From NCBI RefSeq assembly GCF_004402375.1, contig NZ_SOGJ01000022.1:1-64000 (forward strand): a stretch of 64,000 nt of DNA, in the 5' to 3' direction. A program made the position numbers and the translations under genes. Under the pieces are notes generated by a model, which was given only the letters and a program-made list of their open reading frames with translations, did no database searches and was not told where the DNA came from. Numbering within the stretch: the stretch's first letter is position 1; every line of letters starts with the position of its first letter. Below, in pieces: positions 36,532-50,075 of this stretch. This stretch comes from Cryobacterium breve. GTDB taxonomy: Bacteria > Actinomycetota > Actinomycetes > Actinomycetales > Microbacteriaceae.

Positions 36532-37835
36532 TGGGGCACCCGATCGGGGTTGGGGGCGTCGGTTGCTGCGGCCGCCGGTTGGGGTTCGTCGTCCTCCACG
36601 GGAACGCTCAGCAGCACGGATGTCCCCGCGCCCGGCCGCGTGAAGATGCTCACCGAGCCGCCCAGTTGCTCGATGCGGCGGCGCACGGCCTGGCGCAGGC
36701 CGAGGCGGTCGGCGCCGGTCTCCGACTCCGTGAAGCCGCGGCCGGCGTCCATCACCATCAGGGAAATGCTGTTCGGCTCGGACTCGATCACTACCTCCGC
36801 GGCGACCTTGCCGGAGTGGAGGATCACGTTCACGAGACACTGCTGCACGGCAAGGCCCAGCTCGCGGTCGCTGGCCGGGCTGAGCCGGCAGAGGGCGGCG
36901 CGCTCCCCCGAGACTTCGACCACGAGGCCACGATCGCGACTGCGTTCGATGGCGGCGTAGACCTCGCTGGTGAGCCAGGCATCCGTGCCCCTGGACGGCG
37001 CGACACTCTGCGCGTCGGCGTCGGTGAGCCAGTCCGTGCCGCGCAGGGTCTGCAGGGAGTCACGGATGCTGCCGGCCAGCTGGTCGCTGAGCGCACCGGG
37101 ATGCGCGCGGGCGACAGCGACGAGTTGGTTGAGGGTGGTGTCCTGATTGAGGGCGAGAGCGCGCAGGTCGAGGTCGTGGCGCAGCAGTCGGGTCTGGTCG
37201 GTCTGCATGGCGCGGTGCAGCGCGGACTGCACGGAGCGCTGGCGGCGCACGAACGCGGTGAGCAGCAGCATGCTGACGAGGAAGAAATAGGTGGAGATGG
37301 TGAAGACGTCTTCGCCGTAGGGCACGCCGGTCTGCACCGCGGCGAAGACCGTGACCGCTTCGGCCAGCACGAACCCGATGGTGCCCCAGAGCACGCCCAC
37401 CAGGGCAGCCGTGCCCGCACCGCCGACCATGACCAGGGCGAGCTTGGGCAGGGTGACAAGGAAGATGTTGGAGCTCGGGAAGACGTCGGGCATGCCGAGC
37501 ACGGCCATCGTGTAGAGGTAGGTGGCGACGCTTCCCGTGACGAGGTAGGCGACGGAGAGGATGACGGTGCGGCGCAGGGACAGCGCCACAAGCACGGCAG
37601 CCATGAGGAGGATGGCGAGGGCCGCGGCGGTCGTTGCGGTGTCGGAGGAGGCGGCGGCTGTGGTGGCTGTTGCGGCGGTTGTGGTGGCGGCTGTGGTGGC
37701 GGTTGCGGACATCCGAAGAATGATCAGCGCGGCCAGGGATCCCGCCAGGCAGGTGAGGGCGAACCAGTGCGCTGCCCGTGCGAGGGCATGACTGAGCGTT
37801 CTCTTCACAAGGTGTTCGGGTAACCCGAGCGTCAT
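36528..37835 (-). CDS. Sensor histidine kinase
   Basis: 435 residues. About six membrane helices (20-240), a helical region around RLLRHDLDLRALALNQDTT where the phosphoacceptor His would lie, then an ATPase domain: LAVQQCLVNVILHSG (N-box), LMVMDAGRGFTESETG and RPGAGTSVLLSVP. A Thr/Ala low-complexity stretch sits at about 42-75. ATG at 37835, with a GTG two codons earlier. No response regulator follows directly; the nearest, at 33427, belongs to the other kinase. It is coupled to the membrane protein downstream. Confidence 0.78.
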   Translation of the reverse strand: MTLGLPEHLVKRTLSHALARAAHWFALTCLAGSLAALIILRMSATATTAATTTAATATTAAASSDTATTAAALAILLMAAVLVALSLRRTVILSVAYLVTGSVATYLYTMAVLGMPDVFPSSNIFLVTLPKLALVMVGGAGTAALVGVLWGTIGFVLAEAVTVFAAVQTGVPYGEDVFTISTYFFLVSMLLLTAFVRRQRSVQSALHRAMQTDQTRLLRHDLDLRALALNQDTTLNQLVAVARAHPGALSDQLAGSIRDSLQTLRGTDWLTDADAQSVAPSRGTDAWLTSEVYAAIERSRDRGLVVEVSGERAALCRLSPASDRELGLAVQQCLVNVILHSGKVAAEVVIESEPNSISLMVMDAGRGFTESETGADRLGLRQAVRRRIEQLGGSVSIFTRPGAGTSVLLSVPVEDDEPQPAAAATDAPNPDRVPQ

Positions 37836-38399
37836 AGTCACACTCTCTCTGCTTCGTCGATTCTCTCATTCCGAGAGGATGCCTCCAAGCAGTCCTCAGC
37901 GAACGACGCATTTCCAACGAATTCGACGGAGATTCTGCGTCAAACAACACTCATGTGGACCTTTCGCGCAATGTTCGTGCGAAATTTCCGTCGAATCAGT
38001 TCGGGGGGTGCGGTGCGGAAGGGGTGCGGGTGGGAGTGCGGGTGGGAGTGCGGGTGGGAGTGCGGGTGGGGTGCGGGCGGGGGTGGGGTGCGGGTGCGGG
38101 TGGATGCGGTGCGGTGCGGGTGGGTGCGGGCGCGGTGCGGTGCGGGTGGGTGCGGGCGCGGTGCGGTGCGGGTGGGGTGGGGTGCGGGCGGGGTGGGGTG
38201 CGGGTGCCGGTGCTGGCTGGCCGGGTGGCTGGCCGGCTGTAGTAGATCTACATAATTCCTCCCGTGTGAACAAATCAGGCCAGACTTTGACCGAACTGGC
38301 CTGTTTCGCAGAATCTGGCGGAGTTGTGCACGGGGTAGCCGGGAGAAACACTGGTTCGGCACGTCGGCAGCGACATCGGGGAGCCACAGCGACAGGCTC
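37836..38399. repeat. Gene-free stretch with G-rich hexamer array
   Basis: 38015-38215 is a dense GTGCGGGTGGGA/GGTGCGGGTGGGT array of purine-rich short repeats on the plus strand, with potential to form G-quadruplexes. The rest of the stretch, upstream of the kinase start, holds no recognised gene. A promoter for the kinase pair must lie here but no clear -35/-10 pair is seen. Confidence 0.6.
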
Positions 38400-38423
38400 G
38401 CCGCAGGAGCGGGCAACGGATGG

Positions 38424-38516
38424 GGCTAACTCAGGAGAATACGACGCCTCGCCCGACTTCAGCCGCAGACCAGTGCTGAAGCCACCACAACACCGGCCAG
38501 ATCTCCTGAGTTAGCC
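38424..38516. repeat. Dispersed inverted-repeat element, subfamily B, copy 1
   Basis: Begins GGCTAACTCAGGAGAAT and ends GATCTCCTGAGTTAGCC, a 15-bp perfect terminal inverted repeat around a 60-bp core with no open frame. Confidence 0.8.
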
Positions 38517-38641
38517 ACAGGTACGCGGCAGCGGGGCAACCTCGGAGTAGCGCGCCCCCAGCTCCGGCGGCTCCAAAGGTCCCAAAGGTCCCAAAGGTCC
38601 CAAAGACTGTCAGGTTTGCCGCAGGAGCGGGCAACGGATGG

Positions 38642-38734
38642 GGCTAACTCAGGAGAATACGACGCCTCGCCCGACTTCAGCCCCAGACCAGTGCTGAAGC
38701 CACCACAACACCGGCCAGATCTCCTGAGTTAGCC
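38642..38734. repeat. Dispersed inverted-repeat element, subfamily B, copy 2
   Basis: Same ends and core as the copy at 38424, with one substitution (CCGCAG to CCCCAG in the core). Noncoding, beyond the mqo stop. Confidence 0.8.
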
Positions 38735-38795
38735 ACAGGTACGCGGCAGCACGGCAGCGCGGCAGCGCGGCAGCGGCGGCGCGGCGGCAGCGGCG

Positions 38796-40265
38796 CTAGG
38801 CGGTGAGGTGCAGGACGGCGGCGGTGGCGGCGAGGGAGGCTGCGGCAGCGGCGGGATCGTCGGAGAGCTTCGTGCCGAGGCTCGGGATCATCTCGCGCAG
38901 CTTGGGTTCCCAGGCCGGATACTGCTCAGGGAAGCAGCGCTTGATCAGGTCGACCATGATCGGGGCCGCGGTCGAGGCTCCCGGGGAGGCACCCAGCAGC
39001 CCGGCGATGGTGCCGTCGTCCGAGGTGATGACCTCCGTGCCGAACTGCAGCACGCCGCCCTGCTCCGGGTCTTTCTTCATGACCTGCACGCGCTGTCCGG
39101 CGGTGATCAGTTCCCAGTCCTCGATCTTGGCGGTGGGGATGAACTCCTGCAGCGCCTTGAGCTTGGTCTTCTTCGATGCGAAGACCTCCCCGATCAAGTA
39201 CTTCATCAGTCCGAAGTTGTGCGCGGCCACGGCCAACATCGGTCCGATGTTGTGCAGCCGGATCGAGAACGGGAGGTCGAGCCAGGAGCTCGACTTGAGA
39301 AACTTGGGCGTGAAGCCGGCGTAGGGTCCGAACAGAAGCGAGGTCTCCCCCTCGACAACACGCGTGTCGAGGTGCGGCACCGACATGGGCGGCGCGCCCT
39401 TGGCTGCCTTGCCGTAGACCTTCGCGTGGTGCTGCGCCACAAGCTTCGGGTTGGTGGTGCGCAGGAACTGCCCGCTGATCGGGAACCCGCCGAAACCCTT
39501 GATTTCGGGGATGCCACTCTGCTGCAGCAACGCCAGCGCTCCACCACCCGCGCCGACGAAGACGAACCGGGCGTGAACGGTGCTGGGGTAATTGCCCACC
39601 AGGCGGCGCAGATGGAGCTTCCACGTGCCATCCGTGAGCTGTTTCAGACCGGTGACCTGCTGGTTCACGTGCACGCCCACGCCCTGATCCGCGAGGTTGT
39701 CGAACAGGTAGCGGGTGAGCGCGCCGAAGTCCACGTCGGTGCCGGACTCGATGCGGGTCGCCGCGATCTTGTGCCCCCTGGGCCGCTTGTGGGTGAGCAG
39801 CGGGGTCCAGGTGCCGATCACGGCCGGGTCCTCGCTGTACTCCATGCCCTGAAACAGCGGCTCACCCTTGAGCGCCGCGAACCGCTTGCGCAGATACTCG
39901 ACGCTGCTCTTGCCATGCACAAAGGTCATATGCGGCGTGGAGTTGATGAAGTTCGTGGGGGCCGGCAGCACGCCCGTCTCGACCAGGTGCGCCCAGAGCT
40001 GACGGCTGATCTGGAACTGCTCATTGATGGCCACGGCCTTTTCGGCGGTGACGGTGCCGTCCTTCGCCTCGGGCATGTAGTTCAGCTCGCACAGGGCCGC
40101 ATGCCCGGTGCCCGCGTTGTTCCACGGGTTCGAGCTCTCCTGCGCAACTTCGCCCAGACGCTCGTAGACCTCCACGGTCCAGTCCGGCTGCAACTGCTTG
40201 ATCAGGGTACCGAGGGTGGCGCTCATGATGCCGCCACCAATAAGAACGACATCAATCTTCGCCAT
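38796..40265 (-). CDS. mqo: Malate:quinone oxidoreductase
   Basis: 489 residues, normal size. FAD-dependent membrane-associated enzyme that oxidises malate to oxaloacetate and passes electrons to quinone. N-terminal FAD motif VVLIGGGIMSATLGTLIK, then NPWNNAGTGHAALCELNY and the C-terminal LLGASPGASTAAPIMVDL. ATG at 40265 starts MAKIDVV; the longer frame adds upstream sequence without homology. Monocistronic. Confidence 0.93.
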   Translation of the reverse strand: MAKIDVVLIGGGIMSATLGTLIKQLQPDWTVEVYERLGEVAQESSNPWNNAGTGHAALCELNYMPEAKDGTVTAEKAVAINEQFQISRQLWAHLVETGVLPAPTNFINSTPHMTFVHGKSSVEYLRKRFAALKGEPLFQGMEYSEDPAVIGTWTPLLTHKRPRGHKIAATRIESGTDVDFGALTRYLFDNLADQGVGVHVNQQVTGLKQLTDGTWKLHLRRLVGNYPSTVHARFVFVGAGGGALALLQQSGIPEIKGFGGFPISGQFLRTTNPKLVAQHHAKVYGKAAKGAPPMSVPHLDTRVVEGETSLLFGPYAGFTPKFLKSSSWLDLPFSIRLHNIGPMLAVAAHNFGLMKYLIGEVFASKKTKLKALQEFIPTAKIEDWELITAGQRVQVMKKDPEQGGVLQFGTEVITSDDGTIAGLLGASPGASTAAPIMVDLIKRCFPEQYPAWEPKLREMIPSLGTKLSDDPAAAAASLAATAAVLHLTA

Positions 40266-40353
40266 TGGATTCACTCTTCCACCATATCGGTGGCAACGGA
40301 TGCCTCCCGCCGGAACGCGGGCCGGGCAGGTCACGGTTGGCCCCGAAACGGCC

Positions 40354-40802
40354 TCAGGCGCGGTGCTTCACGCGCTCGTAGTTGGCAATGAATTCTTCGA
40401 CGGACACGCTCGCGACCTCACGGGCGATGAGGTCGAGATCGAGGTCGGCCAGCGATTTGAACCGCACACTACTCGTGCCCATGTTCAAGGCACGACCGGT
40501 GGCGGCCCAGTCGGCGCGGAAGGCGGCATCCTTCTCGGGAAAGCTGTAAAGGGCCATCAGGTAGAGCGAGTTGTAGCTCTTGTGCGCGGCAAGGCTGACA
40601 TAGACCAGGGGCTGTTTGTCACGCGTGTGCGGGTAGGTCTCCAGCGGCACCACCCAGCCGAGGATTCCGTTGTACACCCCCAGCCGGTAGCCGTCGGGCA
40701 TGGCGTCGCGCACGGTGTCGAGCACCGGGTAGAGCAGGGCGCGCCGGTCCGCGTCGAGGTCGAGAACGAGCGTCTCCACCTCGAACGGAACCGGTTCTGT
40801 GC

Positions 40803-40806
<4 letters not shown>
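40354..40806 (-). CDS. DUF1801 domain-containing protein
   Basis: 150 residues. The conserved features VLDTVRDAMPDGYRLGVYNG and AHKSYNSLYLMALY are typical of the DUF1801 family. Biochemical role unknown. ATG at 40806 overlaps the stop of the GGDEF-EAL gene as ATGA, so it is expressed with it. Confidence 0.82.
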
Positions 40807-43397
<2,591 letters not shown>

Positions 43398-43449
43398 GAA
43401 GTCTGACCTTAGCGGAGTGCGCGGCCCGGCAGTCACCACCACGCTCAGG

Positions 43450-44747
<1,298 letters not shown>

Positions 44748-44881
44748 GCAGGGGAACCGGATGAGTGAAGGTTGTCACCGGGCTCTGACGGGCCGGCTAG
44801 ATGGTACGGGGTGGGACGGGGTGGATGGTGGGGCGGGCTGGTGGGATCGGCGGGCCGTGCCGGGCCGGGGGCGGATGCCGG

Positions 44882-46219
44882 CTAGCGGCCGGTGCCGCCG
44901 TGGACGACCGCGTTGTCGGTGGCGTCGAGGCCGAACGCGGTGTGCACAACCCGCAGCGCCTCGTTGATGGTGTCGGCACGGGTGACCACCGAGATGCGGA
45001 TCTCGCTCGTGGAAATCATCTCGATGTTGATGCCCGCCTCGAACAGGGCCTCGAACAGCTTGGCCGAGACGCCTGTGTTGGTGCGCATGCCGGCGCCGAC
45101 GAGCGCGAGCTTGCCGATCTGGTCGTCGTATTGCAGTCCGGCGAAACCGACCGTGACCTGCTCGTTCGAGAGCGCGGTCAGCACCTGCTGGCCCTCCGAC
45201 TTGGGCAGGGTGAAGGAGATGTCGGTCAGCCCCGTGGATGCGGCCGAGACGTTCTGCACGATCATGTCGACGTTCGCGTTGGTCTTAGCGACGATCTTGA
45301 AGATCTGCGCAGCCTTGCCCGGGATGTCGGGAACACCGACGACCGTGACCTTGGCTTCGCTCAGGTCGGCGGCGACCCCGGCGATGATTGGCTCTTCCAC
45401 TTTCTCTCCATTCGCGGATGCGTTGTTGGGATGCGTGTGCTCGGTTGCCGACGAGTTCGGGATCGCGACATGCGGGCTCGTGGTGTCGGGGTTGTAGACG
45501 ATCGTGCCGACGTTGTTGTTGAACGATGACCGCACATGCAGGGTTACGCCGTGTCGACGCGCATATTCCACGGCACGAATATAGAGTACCTTCGCGCCCG
45601 CGGCGGCGAGTTCGAGCATTTCCTCGCTGGAGATGCGGTCGAGCTTATGGGCGCGGGGAACGACGCGCGGGTCGGCGGTGAAGACGCCGTCGACATCCGT
45701 GTAGATCTCGCAGATGTCGGCGTTCAGCGCGGCGGCCAGGGCGACGGCGGTCGTGTCGGATCCGCCGCGGCCGAGAGTGGTGATGTCTTTGGTGTCGCGG
45801 TTGAAGCCCTGAAAGCCGGCGACGATCGCGACGGCACCCTCGTCGAGGGCATCACGGATGCGCCCCGGAGTCACGTCGACGATGCGAGCGGCGCCGTGCT
45901 GGGCATCCGTGATCATGCCGGCCTGACTGCCCGTGAAGGAGCGAGCGTCGTAGCCCATGCTCTTGATGGCCATTGCGAGCAGTGCCATCGAGATGCGCTC
46001 CCCCGCCGTGAGGAGCATGTCGAGCTCGCGGGGCGCCGGGATCGGGGTGACCTGGTGCGCGAGGTCGAGCAGCTCATCGGTGGAATCACCCATCGCGGAC
46101 ACGGCGACGACAACCTCATTGCCGGCCTTGCGCGTGTCGACGATGCGTTTGGCGACACGTTTGATGCTTTCGGCGTCGGCGACGGATGATCCGCCGAACT
46201 TCTGCACGATCAAGCTCAC
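44882..46219 (-). CDS. lysC: Aspartate kinase
   Basis: 445 residues. First committed step from aspartate. Kinase motif [36 protein letters not shown] for substrate, then two ACT regulatory domains ([23 protein letters not shown] start near 285). A segment [20 protein letters not shown] of about 20 residues before the first ACT domain is longer than in most homologs. GTG at 46219 follows CAGGAGTGCCAC. Feedback control by lysine/threonine is expected from the ACT domains. Confidence 0.92.
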   Translation of the reverse strand: MSLIVQKFGGSSVADAESIKRVAKRIVDTRKAGNEVVVAVSAMGDSTDELLDLAHQVTPIPAPRELDMLLTAGERISMALLAMAIKSMGYDARSFTGSQAGMITDAQHGAARIVDVTPGRIRDALDEGAVAIVAGFQGFNRDTKDITTLGRGGSDTTAVALAAALNADICEIYTDVDGVFTADPRVVPRAHKLDRISSEEMLELAAAGAKVLYIRAVEYARRHGVTLHVRSSFNNNVGTIVYNPDTTSPHVAIPNSSATEHTHPNNASANGEKVEEPIIAGVAADLSEAKVTVVGVPDIPGKAAQIFKIVAKTNANVDMIVQNVSAASTGLTDISFTLPKSEGQQVLTALSNEQVTVGFAGLQYDDQIGKLALVGAGMRTNTGVSAKLFEALFEAGINIEMISTSEIRISVVTRADTINEALRVVHTAFGLDATDNAVVHGGTGR

Positions 46220-46542
46220 GTGGCACTCCTGGGGTTCGGGTACTCGGGCACAGCCAAGCTCCCATCATAAATGCTGTTGTATTCGCGGCGGTTCATGTGA
46301 CGGGGTGGGGAAGGGTGGTCGTGCGGGTTGCGGCGGGGTGGGTGGCCGGTCTGGCCGCCGGGCCGGCGGCATCCGTCACCTAACTGCGGAGAAATTCGCG
46401 ACACGCCGTGTTTGACGGCGGCTCGAATGGCGTGTTGCGAAAAACTCCGAAGTTAGCGCGGGCAACGGATGCCCCGGGCACGGTCAAACAGGTCACCGTG
46501 CGGCGGCGCGGCTTGCCCTAGTTCGCGGCGGCGCGGCTTGCC
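46220..46542. other. lysC-recR intergenic region
   Basis: 323 bp. Contains one subfamily-A element (46381-46456) and a duplicated GCGGCGCGGCTTGCCCTAGT motif near 46505 and 46527, just after the recR stop. No gene is seen. Confidence 0.5.
46381..46456. repeat. Dispersed inverted-repeat element, subfamily A, copy 2
   Basis: TAACTGCGGAGAAATTCGCG then ACACGCCGTG at the left; GGCGTGTTGCGAAAAACTCC then GAAGTTAG at the right. The arms pair over about 28 bp with a few mismatches. Confidence 0.8.
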
Positions 46543-47142
46543 CTAGTTCGTGACGGTGCGGCGGCCTTCAAAGGCGCGGCCGAGGGTGACCTCGTCGGCG
46601 TACTCCAGGTCGCCGCCGACCGGCAGCCCCGACGCGAGTCGGGTGACCTTGATCTCGAGCGTGGTCAGCAGGCGCGACAGGTAGGTAGCGGTGGCCTCGC
46701 CCTCGAGGTTCGGGTCGGTGGCGATGATGACTTCCTGCACGGTGTTGTCGGCGAGACGCTGCATCAGCTGACGGATGCGCAGATCGTCGGGTCCGACGCC
46801 GTCGATGGGGCTGATCGCACCGCCGAGCACGTGGTAAAGCCCGCGGAACTCGCGGGTGCGCTCGATGGCGACGACGTCCTTGGCCTCTTCGACCACGCAG
46901 ATCATCGCCGGGTTGCGGCGCGGGTCACGGCAGATCATGCATGTCTTCTGCTCGGACACATTGCCGCAGATGTCGCAGAACTTCACCTTGTCGCGCACTT
47001 CGAGCAGCACGTTCGCAAGCCGGGTCACGTCAAACTGCTCGGTCTGCAAAATGTGGAACGCGATACGCTGCGCGGACTTGGGCCCGATTCCGGGCAGCGT
47101 GCCGAGCTCGTCGATCAGTTCCTGAACGATGCCTTCGTACAT
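46543..47142 (-). CDS. recR: Recombination protein RecR
   Basis: 199 residues, normal length. Acts with RecF/RecO in recombinational repair. Helix-hairpin-helix near [17 protein letters not shown], four-Cys zinc finger (Cys56, 59, 68, 71) and a Toprim domain ending [18 protein letters not shown] at 47142 lies 4 bp from the dnaX stop, the usual dnaX-recR operon. Confidence 0.95.
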   Translation of the reverse strand: MYEGIVQELIDELGTLPGIGPKSAQRIAFHILQTEQFDVTRLANVLLEVRDKVKFCDICGNVSEQKTCMICRDPRRNPAMICVVEEAKDVVAIERTREFRGLYHVLGGAISPIDGVGPDDLRIRQLMQRLADNTVQEVIIATDPNLEGEATATYLSRLLTTLEIKVTRLASGLPVGGDLEYADEVTLGRAFEGRRTVTN

Positions 47143-47145
47143 GGG

Positions 47146-49830
47146 TTAGTCGCCTCTGGTTCGGGGGGCCGGGTCGTGCGGCTGCTCTTCGAGGAAGGTG
47201 GCGCCGAGAATCTCGCGCACCACTGACTCGCCGTAGCGCTGCTTCTCGGCAAACGCTGGTCCGCGACGGGCAACGGATGCCGCACCGACCGCCGGGTTCG
47301 AGGCGTGTCCCTGGGTGCGGGGCTGGGTTGCAGTTTGGTCTGCGGTTTGGTTGCCGCTGCCGTTGCCGTTGCCGTTGCCGGACGAGGGTGATGGGGCGGT
47401 CGCGCGTGCTGCGGAGGGCTGGACCCGGCCGGACTGTGCGCCGCCGGCGTGCAGGTCCGGTGGGAATTCCTCGTCGTAGGGCGGCGGTTCGTCGTCATAG
47501 GGCGGCTCCGACTCAACGCCGGGCACGGAGGCAGGTTCCGTTGCGGAGGTCGGTGCCGTCGCGGTCGGCGTCGAGCGCGAAGCAGTCTGCGGGGAGGTGT
47601 GTTGCGATGTCTGCGCGGAGGTCTGCGCGGAGGTCTGCTGTGACGTCTGCGCGGCGGCTTGCGAGGCGGTCGCGGCGGAAACTACGGCTGCGGCTGATCC
47701 GGCAGATGCGAGATTGGGAGTCGCCGCGGAACCGGCCTGGGCTGCCCCGGGGATGGCGACAGTGGCCCAGCCGCTGCCGGAATCCGAGGAACTCGGAATG
47801 GCTACGGTAGCCCAGCCGGTGACGGGTGCAGCGGCCGGATCGGGGTCGGCGTCGACAGCCGACGCCTCCTCGGTCGCGGCGGCAGCGGCCTTCGGTTTCG
47901 TCCTGGTCCCCGAGGAACCGGTTGCGGAGCCGGTTGCGAAGCCGGTGGCGGAACCGGTTGCGGCTGGGCTGTTGACGGCGGCAGTTGGTGCGGTCGCGGA
48001 TGCCGCGGCGGGCGACGTCGCCTCGGGCGGCGCGGCTGAGGTCGGTGCACCGGAGCCTGATGGCGGGGCGGATGCGGTGGAGCTCGGGGCGGGCGATGTC
48101 GGGGCGGACACGGCTGAGATCGGGCTGGCCGGGGCATCCGTTCTCTGGGACGAGTCGACGATCGCGGTGAGCTTGGGCGTGAAGCCAAGCACCTCGTTGA
48201 CGGCGCGCTTGAGATAGTCGCCGACACCCTGCCCGGGGGCTGCCGACTGCTTGAGCCCGGCGACGTCGTTGTGGCTCGGGAAGGAGAGCACGAGCAGCTC
48301 ACCGCCGCGCAGTTCCATGGCGCGGGCGGTGTAGAGCACAAGCCAGGCGCTGATCTTGGCGGCCTTGACGGACTCCAGAACCTGCGGCCAGGCGTCTTTA
48401 ACCTGCTGAAGAGTGACGGGTCCGATGGCGCGGGCCGCGGCAGCGGGGGTGGCGTCCCCGGCATCGGCACCGGCACCCACCGAGGGAGCACCGCCGAGGG
48501 TAGCAGCCTGGCCGGCGGTAGCAGGTGGGCGGGCAGGCTCCGTTGCCGCGACCGCGGCCCCGCGCGGGGGTGAGCCGACCGGGCTGGTGTCTGGGGCATC
48601 CGTCGCCGGGATGTCGCCGGAACCGGAATCGGAACCGGCGCCGGAACCAACACCGGCACCCGTGCCGACGCCGATACGACGCTCGAGGCGTTCGACGCGG
48701 GCGAGCGCGCCACGGGCGGAATCGTCGCTCGCGGGGATGAGGACGCGCGCGATCATGAGTTCGAGGTGCAGGCGCGGGCTGGTGGCACCGGTCATCTCGG
48801 TGAGGGCGGCGTTGATGACGTCTGCGGTGCGGGACAGCTCGGCGGGGCCGAACTTCGCCGCCTGCGAGGCCATGCGGTCGAGTTCGTCCTGCGGCACGCC
48901 GCGAAGCACGGCCGCAGCGCCGGCGGCACTCGTGGCTCCCACGATGATGAGGTCGCGCAGGCGTTCGAGTAGGTCTTCAACGAAACGGCGCGGGTCCTGC
49001 CCCGTCTGCACGACCCGGTCGACCGCGTCGAAGGCGGCGGACGGGTCGCGGTCGGCGATCGCGTCGATGGACTCGTCGAGCAACGTCGCGTTCGTGTAGC
49101 CGAGCAGCGCGACGGCGCGCTCGTACTCCACGGAGTGTCCGTCGGATCCGGCCATCAGCTGGTCGAGCAGCGACAGGGTGTCGCGCGGCGACCCGCCGCC
49201 GGCCCGCACCACGAGCGGCAGCACGCCGGGCGCCACGGTCATCTGCTCGGTATCGCACATCTGCTGCACGTATTCGAGCATCTGCCCGGGCGGCACGAGC
49301 CGGAACGGGTAGTGATGCGTGCGCGAACGGATGGTGCCGATCACCTTTTCAGGCTCCGTCGTGGCGAAAATGAACTTGACGTGCTCGGGCGGCTCTTCGA
49401 CGATCTTCAGCAGCGCGTTGAAGCCCTGCGGCGTGACCATGTGCGCCTCGTCGAGGATGAAGATCTTGTAGCGGTCGCGGGCCGGGGCGAAGATCGCACG
49501 CTCACGGATGTCCCGGGCGTCGTCGACGCCGTTGTGGCTCGCCGCGTCGATCTCGACCACGTCGAGGGATCCGCCGCCGTCGCGGGAGAGTTCCACGCAG
49601 CTCGGGCAGACGCCGCAGGGCGTGTCGGTGGGACCCTCGGCACAGTTCAGGCAACGCGCCAGGATGCGCGCGGACGTGGTCTTGCCACAGCCGCGAGGCC
49701 CGCTGAACAGGTAGGCGTGATTCACCCTGTTCGTGCGCAGCGCAGTCATCAGGGGTTCGGTCACCTGAGACTGGCCGATCATCTCAGCAAATGTCTCGGG
49801 CCGGTAGCGGCGATACAGGGCGGTAACCAC
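47146..49830 (-). CDS. dnaX: DNA polymerase III subunit gamma/tau
   Basis: 894 residues. Clamp-loader ATPase: Walker A SGPRGCGKTT (44-51), zinc cysteines at 63, 72, 75 and 78, Walker B IFILDEAHM. The C-terminal half is a long Ala/Ser/Thr/Pro/Gln-rich tau region (about 530-870), with PYDDEPPPYDEEFPP near the end; composition is typical of actinobacteria but the tract is long. GTG at 49830 starts MVTALYRRYRPETF, the usual family start; a GTG eight codons earlier is possible. Confidence 0.93.
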   Translation of the reverse strand: MVTALYRRYRPETFAEMIGQSQVTEPLMTALRTNRVNHAYLFSGPRGCGKTTSARILARCLNCAEGPTDTPCGVCPSCVELSRDGGGSLDVVEIDAASHNGVDDARDIRERAIFAPARDRYKIFILDEAHMVTPQGFNALLKIVEEPPEHVKFIFATTEPEKVIGTIRSRTHHYPFRLVPPGQMLEYVQQMCDTEQMTVAPGVLPLVVRAGGGSPRDTLSLLDQLMAGSDGHSVEYERAVALLGYTNATLLDESIDAIADRDPSAAFDAVDRVVQTGQDPRRFVEDLLERLRDLIIVGATSAAGAAAVLRGVPQDELDRMASQAAKFGPAELSRTADVINAALTEMTGATSPRLHLELMIARVLIPASDDSARGALARVERLERRIGVGTGAGVGSGAGSDSGSGDIPATDAPDTSPVGSPPRGAAVAATEPARPPATAGQAATLGGAPSVGAGADAGDATPAAAARAIGPVTLQQVKDAWPQVLESVKAAKISAWLVLYTARAMELRGGELLVLSFPSHNDVAGLKQSAAPGQGVGDYLKRAVNEVLGFTPKLTAIVDSSQRTDAPASPISAVSAPTSPAPSSTASAPPSGSGAPTSAAPPEATSPAAASATAPTAAVNSPAATGSATGFATGSATGSSGTRTKPKAAAAATEEASAVDADPDPAAAPVTGWATVAIPSSSDSGSGWATVAIPGAAQAGSAATPNLASAGSAAAVVSAATASQAAAQTSQQTSAQTSAQTSQHTSPQTASRSTPTATAPTSATEPASVPGVESEPPYDDEPPPYDEEFPPDLHAGGAQSGRVQPSAARATAPSPSSGNGNGNGSGNQTADQTATQPRTQGHASNPAVGAASVARRGPAFAEKQRYGESVVREILGATFLEEQPHDPAPRTRGD

Positions 49831-49861
49831 GAAGTCAATCGTAGTCGGAGCCACTGACAGT

Positions 49862-50022
49862 GGGGTGAGGGGTGCGGTGGGTGTGGGTGCGGGTGGGGCG
49901 GGTGCGGGTGGGGCGGGTGCGGGTGGGGCGGGTGCGGGTGGGGCGGGTGCGGGTGCGGGTGCGGGTGCGGTGGGTGCGGGTGCGGGTGCGGGTGCGGGTG
50001 GGGGTGCGGGTGCGGCGGCATC
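49862..50022. repeat. GGGTGC/GGGCGGGTGC array upstream of dnaX
   Basis: 160 bp of short G-rich units on the plus strand, filling almost all of the space between dnaX and the YccF gene. It has many G3-4 runs (quadruplex potential). No promoter-like sequence is visible inside it. Confidence 0.9.
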
Positions 50023-50075
50023 CGTTGTTCAGAGGGGCATGACTCAGGAGCTTTTGAGGCCAGGCAGCGCGGGAC

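Larger units (their letters stand above)
38400..38750. repeat. 133-bp direct duplication carrying two subfamily-B elements
   Basis: 38400-38532 and 38618-38750 are identical except for one base. Each contains one complete inverted-repeat element. The 85 bp between includes four copies of a GTCCCAAAG-like 9-mer at about 38578-38606. Confidence 0.85.

Noticed and set aside
37060..38514. Arg/His-rich open frames over the kinase and the G-rich array
   Set aside because: Composition is that of frames read through repeat DNA; no start site or domain.
38808..40391. 527-codon plus-strand frame antisense to mqo
   Set aside because: Shadow of the mqo gene; no start signal and no domain.
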